Below are positions 27,090-37,492 of a DNA stretch of 64,000 nt, piece by piece. A program made the translations under genes and the position numbers. The DNA comes from Hymenobacter caeli (GTDB lineage Bacteria > Bacteroidota > Bacteroidia > Cytophagales > Hymenobacteraceae): NCBI RefSeq assembly GCF_013294115.1, contig NZ_JABSNP010000002.1, forward strand, positions 186,001-250,000. Reading direction: 5' to 3'. Below the pieces are notes generated by a model that saw only the letters and a program-made list of their open reading frames with translations, was not told the DNA's origin and made no database searches. Position 1 is the first letter of the stretch. Every line of letters begins with the position of its first letter.

Positions 27090-27119
27090 TTGCGTATCCG
27101 GCTTTCCGCCGTACCTTTG
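27090..27119 (+). promoter_or_regulatory. Promoter of tRNA-Pro
   Basis: TTG (27090-27092), 19-bp spacer, TACCTTTG (27112-27119): a full match to the Bacteroidota consensus. The start would be near 27123, about 50 nt before the tRNA. Confidence 0.75.
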
Positions 27120-27173
27120 CCGGGCCAGGGGCATCAGGTAGAGTTATTCTTTAACTGGCGCTGCGGGTATTTT

Positions 27174-27247
27174 CGGGGTGTAGCGTAGCCCGGTATCGCG
27201 TCTGCTTTGGGAGCAGAAGGTCGTAGGTTCGAATCCTGCCACCCCGA
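27174..27247 (+). tRNA. tRNA-Pro(TGG)
   Basis: The acceptor stem CGGGGTG/CACCCCG is intact. The anticodon arm TCTGC-TTTGGGA-GCAGA gives anticodon TGG. The T arm has GGTTCGAATCC. CCA is not encoded. Confidence 0.95.
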
Positions 27248-27274
27248 CATATTTTTTAGCACTAACCCGCTGAC

Positions 27275-27643
27275 TTAACTGCCCAGCGAAATTGCGTGCC
27301 TGATGCGATGACAATTCGCGCACAGTAACGCACATTTCTTCAGTTCGCCGTGAATTGCGGCCAGCGACTTGAGCCTCAACTTAGACCAGTCCACGTCCTT
27401 CTGGGCTGGGTCGCGGTGATGGAATTCAAACACGGCGTAATGACTGTCGCGGATATGAACGGTGCAGTCTTCGCACTGGCTGCCTAAGTGCTGGATTGCG
27501 TCAATTTTGCGCTTTATCCACCGTTGCTGGCAGCGGGTATTAAAACACTTGCGGCAATAAACCATGACCCCCTGCGAGTGCGTGGCAGATTTATAAAAAT
27601 CAGCCACTTCTTTAAACTGTTTGCAGTCAATACATTGTTTCAT
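27275..27643 (-). CDS. HNH endonuclease domain protein
   Basis: 122 residues from the ATG at 27643. The N-terminal half has two CxxC knuckles (CIDC and CRKC) and basic residues. A third knuckle, CEDC, starts the HNH core: FEFHHRDP, then CANCHRIRH with the final Cys pair and His. This is a complete treble-clef nuclease motif of the small HNH type found in phages and mobile DNA. Its GC is well below the surrounding DNA. Its start codon directly abuts the 5' base of tRNA-Arg on the other strand. A start at 27694 would put the N-terminus inside the tRNA and is rejected. No methylase or restriction partner is adjacent. Confidence 0.85.
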   Translation of the reverse strand: MKQCIDCKQFKEVADFYKSATHSQGVMVYCRKCFNTRCQQRWIKRKIDAIQHLGSQCEDCTVHIRDSHYAVFEFHHRDPAQKDVDWSKLRLKSLAAIHGELKKCALLCANCHRIRHAISLGS

Positions 27644-27718
27644 GGCCTTGTAGTTTAATGGATAAAACAATTGCCTTCTAAGCAGTGGTTCCAAGTTCGA
27701 TTCTTGGCAGGGCTACCA
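27644..27718 (+). tRNA. tRNA-Arg(TCT)
   Basis: Acceptor stem GGCCTTG/CAGGGCT includes G-U pairs. The anticodon arm is ATTGC-CTTCTAA-GCAGT, giving anticodon TCT. The T arm has AGTTCGATTCT. ACCA at 27715-27718 supplies an encoded CCA, unlike the other two tRNAs here. A terminator follows at 27831. Confidence 0.93.
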
Positions 27719-27830
27719 AATTAAAGGGGAAACAGCCTGTTTTGGGGCAGCAAATCCAAACAGCTAGTCTCGGTTTGAAATCAAAGCGTGCTCATTGTCA
27801 GTGGGGTCTTCGGCCGTTCTGACACTGCGC

Positions 27831-27866
27831 AAAAAGGCCCTTGCCAGCCCTGGCAAGGGCCTTTTT
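27831..27866 (+). terminator. Rho-independent terminator after tRNA-Arg
   Basis: A 16-bp stem (AAAAAGGCCCTTGCCA and its complement) with a 4-nt loop and a T-run. It separates the tRNA transcript from gyrB. Confidence 0.88.
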
Positions 27867-27915
27867 ACGTCCTGGGAAAACTTGCCGAAAAATAGGCAAA
27901 ATGGAATAAAAAGGG

Positions 27916-27923
27916 TACTTTTG
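27916..27923 (+). promoter_or_regulatory. Candidate -7 box (TACTTTTG) for gyrB
   Basis: Matches TAnnTTTG 50 bp before the ATG. The -33 element is not recognisable at the normal spacing. Confidence 0.5.
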
Positions 27924-27936
27924 AGTGTTCTCTTAG

Positions 27937-29958
<2,022 letters not shown>

Positions 29959-29963
29959 TGCCA

Positions 29964-30017
29964 ACGACGCGCAAAAGAAAAGCCCGCTGCAAAGCGGGCT
30001 TTTCTTTTGCGCGTCGT
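29964..30017. terminator. Strong hairpin terminator after gyrB
   Basis: A 25-bp perfect stem beginning ACGACGCGCAAAAGAAAAGC with a 4-nt loop (GCAA). It contains AAAAGCCCGC/GCGGGCTTTT at its core, so it could act on both strands. Confidence 0.88.
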
Positions 30018-30146
30018 GTTTAGGTACGGTGAAAGGATGCGGCAACTTGTTTCGTCCGGGGCCCCTGGAAATTTATTGCGGGCTGCTCGTGAAAACCGAT
30101 GCAACCGCCGGCATTCCCAGGTAGTGAACCAGTAACGGCGGCCGAA

Positions 30147-31079
30147 CTAAACCGGGGCGGTGGCCAGTAAAAAATAATTAATGAGACGCTTAAAGGCCCG
30201 GCTTTTGTCGGCGAGTAAACGGAAAATAATTATTCCGATTAAAGCAACGCTGATGCCGGCCAGCACGTCCAATACGTAGTGGTGGCTATTGTAAACCGCG
30301 GAAAACCAAATGCCCACCATGACGGTGAGGAATAGATAATTAAAGATTCCCGACCGGTTTTTAACGGCGTAAAATAATACAATGACCGGGTAGGCCGAAT
30401 GCAGGGAAGGCATGGCAGCGAAGATGTTGGAGTTCTTCGCGTAGATAGATTTAAAGATGTTAACGCCGAAAAATGCGTCAAATCTTGCCAGCCCGGCCGT
30501 GCTGCCCATCCGCAGGGGCTGGAATTGAAAGCCATGTTGCTGCACGTACCACGGGGGGGCAGCCGGGTGCAGGTAATAAATTACAAACCCCAGCAGGTTT
30601 ACTAATAGAAACGTTAGCGAAAACTCAAAAAATAGCGGCCGGTTCTTGAAGAATAAATAACCCGCGAAAGCCAGCGGGATGGGTACCCAGCACAGGTAAA
30701 ATACGCCGCACATTACGTCAAGCCACGGGCTGCCGTGCAGTAGCCAAAACTCGTTGGGTGTCAGCGTTTGGTTGCCTGCGTGAATGCCAAACAAGCTTTT
30801 TTCCGCGTGGTACAGCGGCGCGATGTCCACCGCCCGGTAGGCATAGTTCGGAAACGCCTTCATGTAGTCGTAAAGAATCCAGAAAACGACGAAGATAGAA
30901 AAACCCGTGATGAATCGGCGGGTGGTCGCCGAGAGGTAATAGCAGGCGTTGCAGATAGCAAGCAGCACCAATTGCTCGGGCCGAAAACCAATTAATAAAT
31001 AGGAAAAGAGCAGGTAAGCCAGCGACAGCGCTGGCACTACCAAGCCCTTTGTACCTATCCTTGGGGGTGAATCACGCAT
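30147..31079 (-). CDS. AUR1-like PAP2 membrane transferase, candidate inositol phosphorylceramide synthase
   Basis: 310 residues with about 6-8 transmembrane helices. The PAP2/AUR1 signature is complete: AMPSLHSAYPV (motif with His) and YNSHHYVLDVLAG (catalytic His and Asp region). HPAAPPWYVQQHG upstream of them also occurs in fungal inositol phosphorylceramide synthases. Such enzymes move a phosphoinositol head group from phosphatidylinositol to ceramide. It is the last gene of the operon that starts with myo-inositol-phosphate synthase, which makes that reaction much more likely than plain lipid phosphatase activity. Its GC is lower than that of its neighbours. Confidence 0.87.
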   Translation of the reverse strand: MRDSPPRIGTKGLVVPALSLAYLLFSYLLIGFRPEQLVLLAICNACYYLSATTRRFITGFSIFVVFWILYDYMKAFPNYAYRAVDIAPLYHAEKSLFGIHAGNQTLTPNEFWLLHGSPWLDVMCGVFYLCWVPIPLAFAGYLFFKNRPLFFEFSLTFLLVNLLGFVIYYLHPAAPPWYVQQHGFQFQPLRMGSTAGLARFDAFFGVNIFKSIYAKNSNIFAAMPSLHSAYPVIVLFYAVKNRSGIFNYLFLTVMVGIWFSAVYNSHHYVLDVLAGISVALIGIIIFRLLADKSRAFKRLINYFLLATAPV

Positions 31080-31144
31080 ACTGTTCGCGAGTGGCTACGG
31101 GATTGGTTGGCGCAGCAGAAGTGGCTGCCCTGTGGCTGGTTGAC

Positions 31145-32431
31145 TCACACGTTCACCCGTTCGACCACCGGTTCGCGGGTGGTCGTGTTGCGGCCCCGGA
31201 ACTCAATGTACTTAACGTTGGGCACCCAGAACGTGCCGCCGTCGATGCGCAAAAAAACCCGGTCCAGCACGATTTGCTTGCTGGCCAAAGTCGTGTACAC
31301 GTGAAAAGCTTTGTCGGCACTGGATTTCATCAGGTAGAAACGCACCTTGTCGTAGGCGGCAAACTTCAGCTCGTATTTGTCGGGCCCCAATTTCTTGGTG
31401 CTAATGCCGTAAGCGAATTTGCGCTGAATGAAATTCAGCTCTTTGCGCTGGCCCTGCTCGGCGTACCTAATCCAGAATACGTGCACGGGCTCGTCTTCGT
31501 CCAGGGCCCCGTTCCCGTCCACGTTGAGCTGGTAGATGACGGTGTTGCTGTTGGGGTCGCGCTGCAAGTAAAACAGCTGGTTGGCAATGCCGGCGGGCGT
31601 GGGAAAATCGGTGCTGGGCAACGGCGCGGCCCGAAGCGGCTGCAAGCCGCCAACCCAGCCGCCGAGGAGGAGCAACAGCGTGCCGGCGGCTACTTTCGCG
31701 GCAGTTGGAACGGGTCGGGCCGGCTGCATTTTCAGGTGCAGCGATTTTTTGGCGTCGAGCAGGCGCGACACCGCGGTTATGTTCGACAACACGGCGAGCA
31801 CGGTGATGGGAAACGTGAAAATCGACATGGTTTCGAACACGTGGAACGGCACGCCCGGCACGTACAGCTTGTAATTGCCGCCCAGGTACGCCGAAGCCAG
31901 GCCGCAGGCCAACGCGCTGACGCCCAGCAGTACCACGCGCTCGGGGCGCTGCATCAGGCCGCCTTTGCACTCAATGCCCAGCCCCTCGGCCCGGGCCCGG
32001 GTGTAGCTCACCATCATGGAGCCGATAAGGGCAATGAAGGCAAAGAGCGAGCTGAAAAAGTAGTGGTGCGCCACGAGGTAATAGCAGATGCCCAGGAACG
32101 TGAACAGCTCGCTGTAGCGGTCCAGTACGGAGTCGAACAGGGCCCCGTACTCGCTTTTCATGTTGCCCAGGCGGGCCACCTGCCCGTCGAGCATGTCGAA
32201 CAGGCCGGCAAACAGGATGAGGGCCCCGCCCCAGCCCACGTAGCGCAAATCGCCCCGGTGGCCTTCCTCGCCGCCGGCAATGAAGACCACGGCCACCCCG
32301 ATGTTCAGCAGTAGCCCGGTGAGCGTTACCGCGTTGGGCGTGAAACCAATTTTAATCAACAACCGCACGAAGGGATTTATAATCTTATAAATCCCCGCCT
32401 GCAAGCCGTTGCGCAGCGTCATTAAATTCAT
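31145..32431 (-). CDS. CDP-alcohol phosphatidyltransferase fused to DUF4833; candidate phosphatidylinositol-phosphate synthase
   Basis: 428 residues from the ATG at 32431, 22 bp after the DUF5686 stop. Residues ~1-235 are an integral membrane CDP-alcohol phosphotransferase with the full metal-binding motif DMLDGQVARLGNMKSEYGAL followed by FDSVLDR. Residues ~270-428 form a DUF4833 domain (NQLFYLQRDPNSNTVIYQLN, VFWIRYAEQG, PNVKYIEFRG). The transferase should join inositol-1-phosphate to CDP-diacylglycerol. DUF4833 has no assigned function, and its position after a transmembrane segment suggests it lies outside the cytoplasm. The two are often separate genes, so this fusion links DUF4833 to inositol lipids. 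Confidence 0.88.
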   Translation of the reverse strand: MNLMTLRNGLQAGIYKIINPFVRLLIKIGFTPNAVTLTGLLLNIGVAVVFIAGGEEGHRGDLRYVGWGGALILFAGLFDMLDGQVARLGNMKSEYGALFDSVLDRYSELFTFLGICYYLVAHHYFFSSLFAFIALIGSMMVSYTRARAEGLGIECKGGLMQRPERVVLLGVSALACGLASAYLGGNYKLYVPGVPFHVFETMSIFTFPITVLAVLSNITAVSRLLDAKKSLHLKMQPARPVPTAAKVAAGTLLLLLGGWVGGLQPLRAAPLPSTDFPTPAGIANQLFYLQRDPNSNTVIYQLNVDGNGALDEDEPVHVFWIRYAEQGQRKELNFIQRKFAYGISTKKLGPDKYELKFAAYDKVRFYLMKSSADKAFHVYTTLASKQIVLDRVFLRIDGGTFWVPNVKYIEFRGRNTTTREPVVERVNV

Positions 32432-32453
32432 GCGAAGGGTCGGCAGCAGCCGG

Positions 32454-35024
32454 TTAGAAATCAACTTTAAAGCGCCCCCGCAGGCCCCATTCCGAGATGT
32501 TGGGGTTGTCGAGGTAAGTGAGCCGCTTGACGATGTCCAGCCGGAACAGCTTGAAGATGTTGGCCACGCCCACGCTGGCTTCGGCGTAGGGCTGCCGGCC
32601 CAGTGCAAACGTAGTGGGCTGGCCCTGGGCATCTTGCAGGAACTGGTATAGCTCCGGGTGGAGGGTAGGATTGTTTTGGTCCCGGATACCGCCGTACAAC
32701 AGCTTGAGGGAGGCCACTTCCCGTAGCTTCAATTGTTTTATCAGCGGCAGCTTGTTGAAAAAGAATCCGTTGAAGTTTTGGTCAATGAAGAAGCTGGCGT
32801 AGTGGTCGCTGGAAAACTCCAGGAAATTCATCAGGTTATACGAATTCAGCTGGTACGAGTACGTCTGGTTGGCCCGGTGAATGTCGAGCAGCGGGAAGGG
32901 CACCTGCCCGAAAATGTAGCCCCCCTCCACCGTCACGTCGGCGTGGCCCAGCTGCGACAAATAAAACCGCTTGGTGGCGTTGAGCGCAACGTTTTTGTAG
33001 TTGTACTCGCCGCCGAGCACGCCCTTGAGGCCCGTGGTGAGGCGGGCCGTGAAAACGGGGTAGGGCCCGATGATGGGCACGCGGTAGAGCTTGCCCTGGT
33101 AAAACGTTTCCTTGGGGGCCCAGCGCAGCGACAGCATCGCCTCCGTGGTACTCAGGTTGGCAACGGGGTTGGGGCGGTCGTCTTCGACGTTGCGAAAATA
33201 CAAGCCGCCCGCCGGGGCCTGCTGCCATTTTTTGACGCCCAGCGTGTAGGAGAAGTGGTTGTTGAACTCGTGCACGTAGTCGAGGCGGTACACGTCGTTG
33301 TACAGCCACTTGTCGTTGACGCCGCGCTTGAAAGAAAGCAGAAAGTTGTCTTCCTGCACAAATTCCAGCTCCTGGCCCGGAATCTTGGTGTCGCGCTGAA
33401 AGCTGGCGCGGATAAAGTTTTGCGGGAAAGTGTAGACCGATTTATTGTTGAGCGAATACGTGGAGCTGAGAAAGTATTTCCACCGCTCGTCTTTGAAACC
33501 GTAGGCCGAATAGGTTTCGAAATAAATGCGCTTGCTCAGCTCCGGCGTGGTGCGGCCGCCCAGCCGCAGCCGGAAACCTTCGACGGGGTTAAAGCTGTAA
33601 AACGTGTTGGACGGCCCAATTTCAAACGGCCCGAACGACTTGTAGCCGGACAGCACGAAGGTGAAAATCTCCAGCGTGCGCCGGAACGACTTGATGGTTT
33701 GCAGGGTGTCGACGTTGGTGTAAATGGCCTTCTCGACCTGCGTGAGGCTGTCGGGCCGGTTGCGCCGCCAAAAGGCGTCGGGGCGGTGGTCGGTGCTGTC
33801 GGCAGCTATTTGCGCGGGGCCGTCGTACACTTCGGGGCCCTCGGGCTTGTTAATTTCGTAGTGCTGGTACGAAACCGTGCGCTCGCCGTAAAAGCCGGAG
33901 CCTTTGTTTTGGGAAACGCCGAAATCAATGGCCAACGCGCTTTTGCTCAAATGGTAGCGCTTGTCGGGGTTTTCGGCGAAATCCAGGCGGGCGTTCAGGC
34001 TCTTGACGAAGTTGAGGTTGATGCGCTTGTCCACCGAAAGCACCGCTTGCTGCACCGCGTAGTTGCCGTCGAGGGTGACGTAGAGCTTGCCGTTGAAGAG
34101 CATGTCGCCCTTGGCGCGCGGGGTAAAGCTCAGCTCGATGAGCTGCGGGGTTTGCTGCTTAAGGGTATCGGTGATGTAAAACTGGTAAAACGTGGGCGAG
34201 TTGTTGGCAATCGGGCTCAGCAGCTGGTTGCCCAGCAGGGACACGTTGTTGGCGTAAATGTCGATGTCCTGGTACATCCGATTGAAATAGGTGCTCAGGC
34301 CCTCGTTGTCAATAAAATGCTTGTCGAACTGCACTTGCTTGGTGCCCAGCGCGACGGTTTTTCTTTTCTCGGGGTTTTTGCGGTAGTATTCTCTGGCCAG
34401 CTTTTCTTCCATGTACACGGGCAGGATGTTCACGCCGCCCGCCGCGGTAGAATCCTGCTTTTCAAACAGAAACTGGTAGTTGCGGAATATTTTTTTGTTC
34501 TTGAATTTCTCCGATAAGTTGCTGAACGCGAAGGTCATCTTCTCGTACTTGTCGTACTCCACGTAGTCGTAGCTTTCCGGCCGGTTCTTTTCCTTGTTGT
34601 CGATGACCTGGCGGATGAGGGCGACGGCGGGGTTTTCTTTGTTGCGGTAGCGGGGCTGCTTTTGCCCTTTCACCACTACTTCGTTCAGCAGGGCCGCGGT
34701 GGGGGTGAGCTGCACGTTCAGCTCCTGGGGCACCCCGGCCACGATGGTTTTCGTCACGGTTCGGTAGCCCAGGTAGTTGAACACCACCGACGTGTACGGG
34801 GCGGGCACCCGCAGGGTGTAGTGCCCGTCGAGGTCGGTATTGGCCCCCACCCCGGCCTGGGGCACCGCAACCGTGACGTAGGGAAGCTTTTCTTTGGTTT
34901 TGGCGTCCATCACCACGCCCTCAATGGTGGTGGTTTGGGCGGCCACGGCCGCCGGCAGGCCCAGCAGCGCCAGTAGCAAGCACGCCACGCTTCGGTAGCG
35001 GAGCGCGGTAAACAAACTATTCAT
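32454..35024 (-). CDS. DUF5686 outer membrane protein with carboxypeptidase-like N-terminal domain
   Basis: 856 residues with signal peptide ending AAVAAQ. Residues ~32-115 are a carboxypeptidase-regulatory-like beta domain (IEGVVMDAKTKEKLPYVTVA). The remainder is the DUF5686 region, predicted outer membrane barrel, with ENPAVALIRQVIDNK near its start and LRGRFKVDF at the C-terminus, ending in Phe as outer membrane proteins do. There is no plug domain, so it is not a TonB receptor. Its start overlaps the GtrA stop by 4 bp (ATGA), and 22 bp separate it from the transferase gene. Translational coupling argues for a role with inositol lipids, perhaps their placement in the outer membrane (inference). 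Confidence 0.88.
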   Translation of the reverse strand: MNSLFTALRYRSVACLLLALLGLPAAVAAQTTTIEGVVMDAKTKEKLPYVTVAVPQAGVGANTDLDGHYTLRVPAPYTSVVFNYLGYRTVTKTIVAGVPQELNVQLTPTAALLNEVVVKGQKQPRYRNKENPAVALIRQVIDNKEKNRPESYDYVEYDKYEKMTFAFSNLSEKFKNKKIFRNYQFLFEKQDSTAAGGVNILPVYMEEKLAREYYRKNPEKRKTVALGTKQVQFDKHFIDNEGLSTYFNRMYQDIDIYANNVSLLGNQLLSPIANNSPTFYQFYITDTLKQQTPQLIELSFTPRAKGDMLFNGKLYVTLDGNYAVQQAVLSVDKRINLNFVKSLNARLDFAENPDKRYHLSKSALAIDFGVSQNKGSGFYGERTVSYQHYEINKPEGPEVYDGPAQIAADSTDHRPDAFWRRNRPDSLTQVEKAIYTNVDTLQTIKSFRRTLEIFTFVLSGYKSFGPFEIGPSNTFYSFNPVEGFRLRLGGRTTPELSKRIYFETYSAYGFKDERWKYFLSSTYSLNNKSVYTFPQNFIRASFQRDTKIPGQELEFVQEDNFLLSFKRGVNDKWLYNDVYRLDYVHEFNNHFSYTLGVKKWQQAPAGGLYFRNVEDDRPNPVANLSTTEAMLSLRWAPKETFYQGKLYRVPIIGPYPVFTARLTTGLKGVLGGEYNYKNVALNATKRFYLSQLGHADVTVEGGYIFGQVPFPLLDIHRANQTYSYQLNSYNLMNFLEFSSDHYASFFIDQNFNGFFFNKLPLIKQLKLREVASLKLLYGGIRDQNNPTLHPELYQFLQDAQGQPTTFALGRQPYAEASVGVANIFKLFRLDIVKRLTYLDNPNISEWGLRGRFKVDF

Positions 35025-35404
35025 GGCTTCTTAAAGACAAAATGCAGCTGCAAAAAGTAGTTGAATCCGACCCCGACCAGCAAGGAGACCACCACTTTAC
35101 TGTACACGTAGTTCAGGTGCAGCACCTGAGTGAACAGGTAAACGCCGGTTGCGTTCAAAAGCAGGCTGCCCAGCCATACTACGAAGTAGCGGAGGCCCTG
35201 GGTTGACGTGCTTTGCCGCGCGGCGTCGAACACAAAATGCTTGCCCAGGTAGAAGTTGGTGAGGCCCCCGGCGGCGTTGCCCGCCGCGGTGGCCGCCAGG
35301 TACCAGACGTGCAGCGCCTCCACCCCGGCGATGGTGACCAGGAAATCGACGGCGGTGCCCGCCGCCGCCGCGGCCTGCGCCTTTACCAGCCGGGGGTAGC
35401 GCAT
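35021..35404 (-). CDS. GtrA family membrane protein
   Basis: 127 residues with four transmembrane helices. The GtrA pattern is clear: an N-terminal VKAQ..AAAGTAVDFLVT helix, NFYLGKHFVF in the second loop, and a C-terminal FNYFLQLHFVFKK. GtrA proteins are thought to flip polyprenyl-linked sugars or lipids. Its start directly follows the PgpA-type stop with no gap, and its end overlaps the DUF5686 start, so it is a genuine operon member. Moving an inositol lipid intermediate across the inner membrane is a plausible role. Confidence 0.92.
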   Translation of the reverse strand: MRYPRLVKAQAAAAAGTAVDFLVTIAGVEALHVWYLAATAAGNAAGGLTNFYLGKHFVFDAARQSTSTQGLRYFVVWLGSLLLNATGVYLFTQVLHLNYVYSKVVVSLLVGVGFNYFLQLHFVFKKP

Positions 35405-35854
35405 TTAACGACTGCTGAGTTTTAACCCGGCCCGGAGCAGCGCGTTGCTGTAAACGCCGGCCAGTACGTCGTCCAACATCACGCCCACTCCGCCTGGTAA
35501 GTCCTCCATTTTTCTAATGCCCAACGGTTTGGCGATATCAAAAAACCTGAACAGCGCCAGCCCCGCCAGCAGGTTGGGCCCCGTGACGGGCACGCACAGC
35601 ATGGCCACCCACATGCCGGCCGCTTCGTCGATGACCACCCGGGCGCTGTCTTTGCCCCACGCGGGCTCCACGCGCTGGGCCGCCCAGGTGCCCAGGGCCA
35701 GCAGGCCCGCCGTGAGCAGGCCCGCCGGCCCGGGGCGCGTGGTGGGGCCCCGGCCCCGGGCCAGGTACAGGCCCAGGCAGCAGGCGGCGGCGGCCACCGT
35801 GCCGCCCCCTTTCAGGTGGCCCACGCCCAGCACCGAGGCAATTGCTTTGAACAC
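35405..35854 (-). CDS. PgpA-type phosphatase, candidate phosphatidylinositol-phosphate phosphatase
   Basis: 149 residues. The phosphatidylglycerophosphatase A signature is present: VVIDEAAGMWVAM (acidic metal-binding cluster), FRFFDIAKPLGIRKMEDL, and GVGVMLDDVLAGVYSN (second acidic cluster). Three to four hydrophobic helices are visible. In Bacteroides inositol lipid clusters a PgpA homologue removes the phosphate from phosphatidylinositol phosphate. It lies 13 bp after the inositol-phosphate synthase stop, which supports that reaction over cardiolipin synthesis. A role in phosphatidylglycerol synthesis cannot be excluded by sequence alone. Confidence 0.87.
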   Translation of the reverse strand: MFKAIASVLGVGHLKGGGTVAAAACCLGLYLARGRGPTTRPGPAGLLTAGLLALGTWAAQRVEPAWGKDSARVVIDEAAGMWVAMLCVPVTGPNLLAGLALFRFFDIAKPLGIRKMEDLPGGVGVMLDDVLAGVYSNALLRAGLKLSSR

Positions 35855-35867
35855 GCGGCGGGGGAGG

Positions 35868-37202
35868 TTAAAAAGCTTCGGCCGCGTCCTGGTACTCGTC
35901 GGGCGCGGCGTCCGTCACGGGCTCCTCGCCCATGATGTGGCGCAGGGTGTTGTGCAGCGTCACCAGCTGCTTGAAGATGTCGTGCTCGGGCCGCAGGTCG
36001 TCCACGGTTTGCGGCGATTTGAGGTAGAACGAGAGCCACTCCTGCACGCCGCTCATGCCCGCCCGCTTGGCCAGGTCCATGAACAGGGCCAGGTCCAGCA
36101 CCAGGGGGGCCGCCAGGATGGAGTCGCGGCAGAGGAAGTTGATTTTAATCTGCATCGGGTAGCCCAGCCACCCGAAAATGTCGATGTTGTCCCAGCTCTC
36201 CTTGTTGTCGCCGGCGGGCGGGTAGTAGTTGATGCGCACCTTGTGGTACATGTCGCCGTACAGCTCGGGGTTGACTTCGGGGTGGAAGATGTCCTCCAGC
36301 ACGCTCAGCTTCGACACCTCCTTGGTGCGGAAGTTGTCGGGGTCGTCGAGCACCAGCCCGTCGCGGTTGCCCAGGATGTTGGTCGAGAACCAGCCCCGCA
36401 CGCCCAGGGCGCGGGCGCTGAGGCCCGGGGCCACGATGGTTTTCATCAGGGTCTGCCCCGTCTTGAAGTCCTTGCCGGCCACCGGCGTGCCGGTGATGGC
36501 GGCCAGCTCCAGCAGCGCGGGCACGTCCACGGTCAGGTTGGGAGCCCCGTTCACAAAGGGCACGCCCTCCTTCAGCGCCGCGTAGGCGTAAATCATGCTG
36601 GGCGCAATGTTGGCCGCGTTGGCGTGCAGGCCTTCCTCGAAGGCCGCCAGGGTGCGGTGCGTTTCGGAGGGCTCGTGGTAGATTTCCGTGGAGCCGCACC
36701 ACACCATCACCAGGCGGCTACAGCCGCGCGTAGCCTTAAAGGTGCGGATGTCGTCGATGACCTGCTCGGCCAAGTCATGCTTCGTGGTGAAGGACTTGAT
36801 GTGCGTGCCGTCCAGGTTTTTCACGTAGTGCCGGTCGAACGCCGCTTTCATGGGCACCAGCGCCTCCAGCTCGGGGCGCACGGTTTCCAGCGTGCGGGCG
36901 TCCAGCACGCCGGCTTTCAGGGCCGCCTGGTACACGTTGTCTTCATACACATCCCACCCGCCAAACTCGATGTCGTCGAGGTCGGCCAGCGGCACGTAGT
37001 GCTTGATTTTGGGGTAGTTGTTCGCCGTGCGCTTGCCCGTGCGGATGTTGCCCATCTGGGTGAGCGAGCCCACGGGCTGGGCCCCGCCCTTGCGCACGGC
37101 CAGCACGCCGGCGATAAGGGTGGTGGCCACGGCCCCCATGCCGGGCAGTAAGATGCCCAATTTGCCGTCAGCGGGGGCAAGCTGCCCTGTCTTTTCTTTC
37201 AT
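35868..37202 (-). CDS. Myo-inositol-1-phosphate synthase (inositol-3-phosphate synthase)
   Basis: 444 residues. The NAD-binding start is LGILLPGMGAVATTLIAGVL (about residues 15-34). The catalytic region has NGAPNLTVDVPAL, GKDFKTGQTLMKT, SARALGVRGWFSTNILGN and KVRINYYPPAGDNKESWDNIDIFGW, all characteristic of this NAD-dependent isomerising cyclase, which turns glucose-6-phosphate into inositol phosphate. It is cytoplasmic and the first gene of the six-gene operon. The 290-bp region upstream is the operon's presumed promoter, but no consensus box could be fixed there. Confidence 0.95.
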   Translation of the reverse strand: MKEKTGQLAPADGKLGILLPGMGAVATTLIAGVLAVRKGGAQPVGSLTQMGNIRTGKRTANNYPKIKHYVPLADLDDIEFGGWDVYEDNVYQAALKAGVLDARTLETVRPELEALVPMKAAFDRHYVKNLDGTHIKSFTTKHDLAEQVIDDIRTFKATRGCSRLVMVWCGSTEIYHEPSETHRTLAAFEEGLHANAANIAPSMIYAYAALKEGVPFVNGAPNLTVDVPALLELAAITGTPVAGKDFKTGQTLMKTIVAPGLSARALGVRGWFSTNILGNRDGLVLDDPDNFRTKEVSKLSVLEDIFHPEVNPELYGDMYHKVRINYYPPAGDNKESWDNIDIFGWLGYPMQIKINFLCRDSILAAPLVLDLALFMDLAKRAGMSGVQEWLSFYLKSPQTVDDLRPEHDIFKQLVTLHNTLRHIMGEEPVTDAAPDEYQDAAEAF

Positions 37203-37492
37203 ATGGTTTTGGTGTTCGGTGCCCGTTTAAATTGGTCTGGTGCAGCCGGGCCTCGGGCAGGGCAAAAATTTCGAGATGAATCCGGCAGTATTTAAGGTCG
37301 CCGGGGACGGTGTAACCGGACCAGGTGCAAAAGTTCTGCAATGGGGGATGAATTCTTTTTAGTCGCTATACGGAAGGGCCCGGCGGTACACGTTGGCCGC
37401 CCAACTTTACTTTGACGTTACGAAAGAAAGATTAAACAGTAAAAGTATCACGAACGAAGCGGCCTTGGGCCCCGGGCCGGCGGCCGCCCCGG

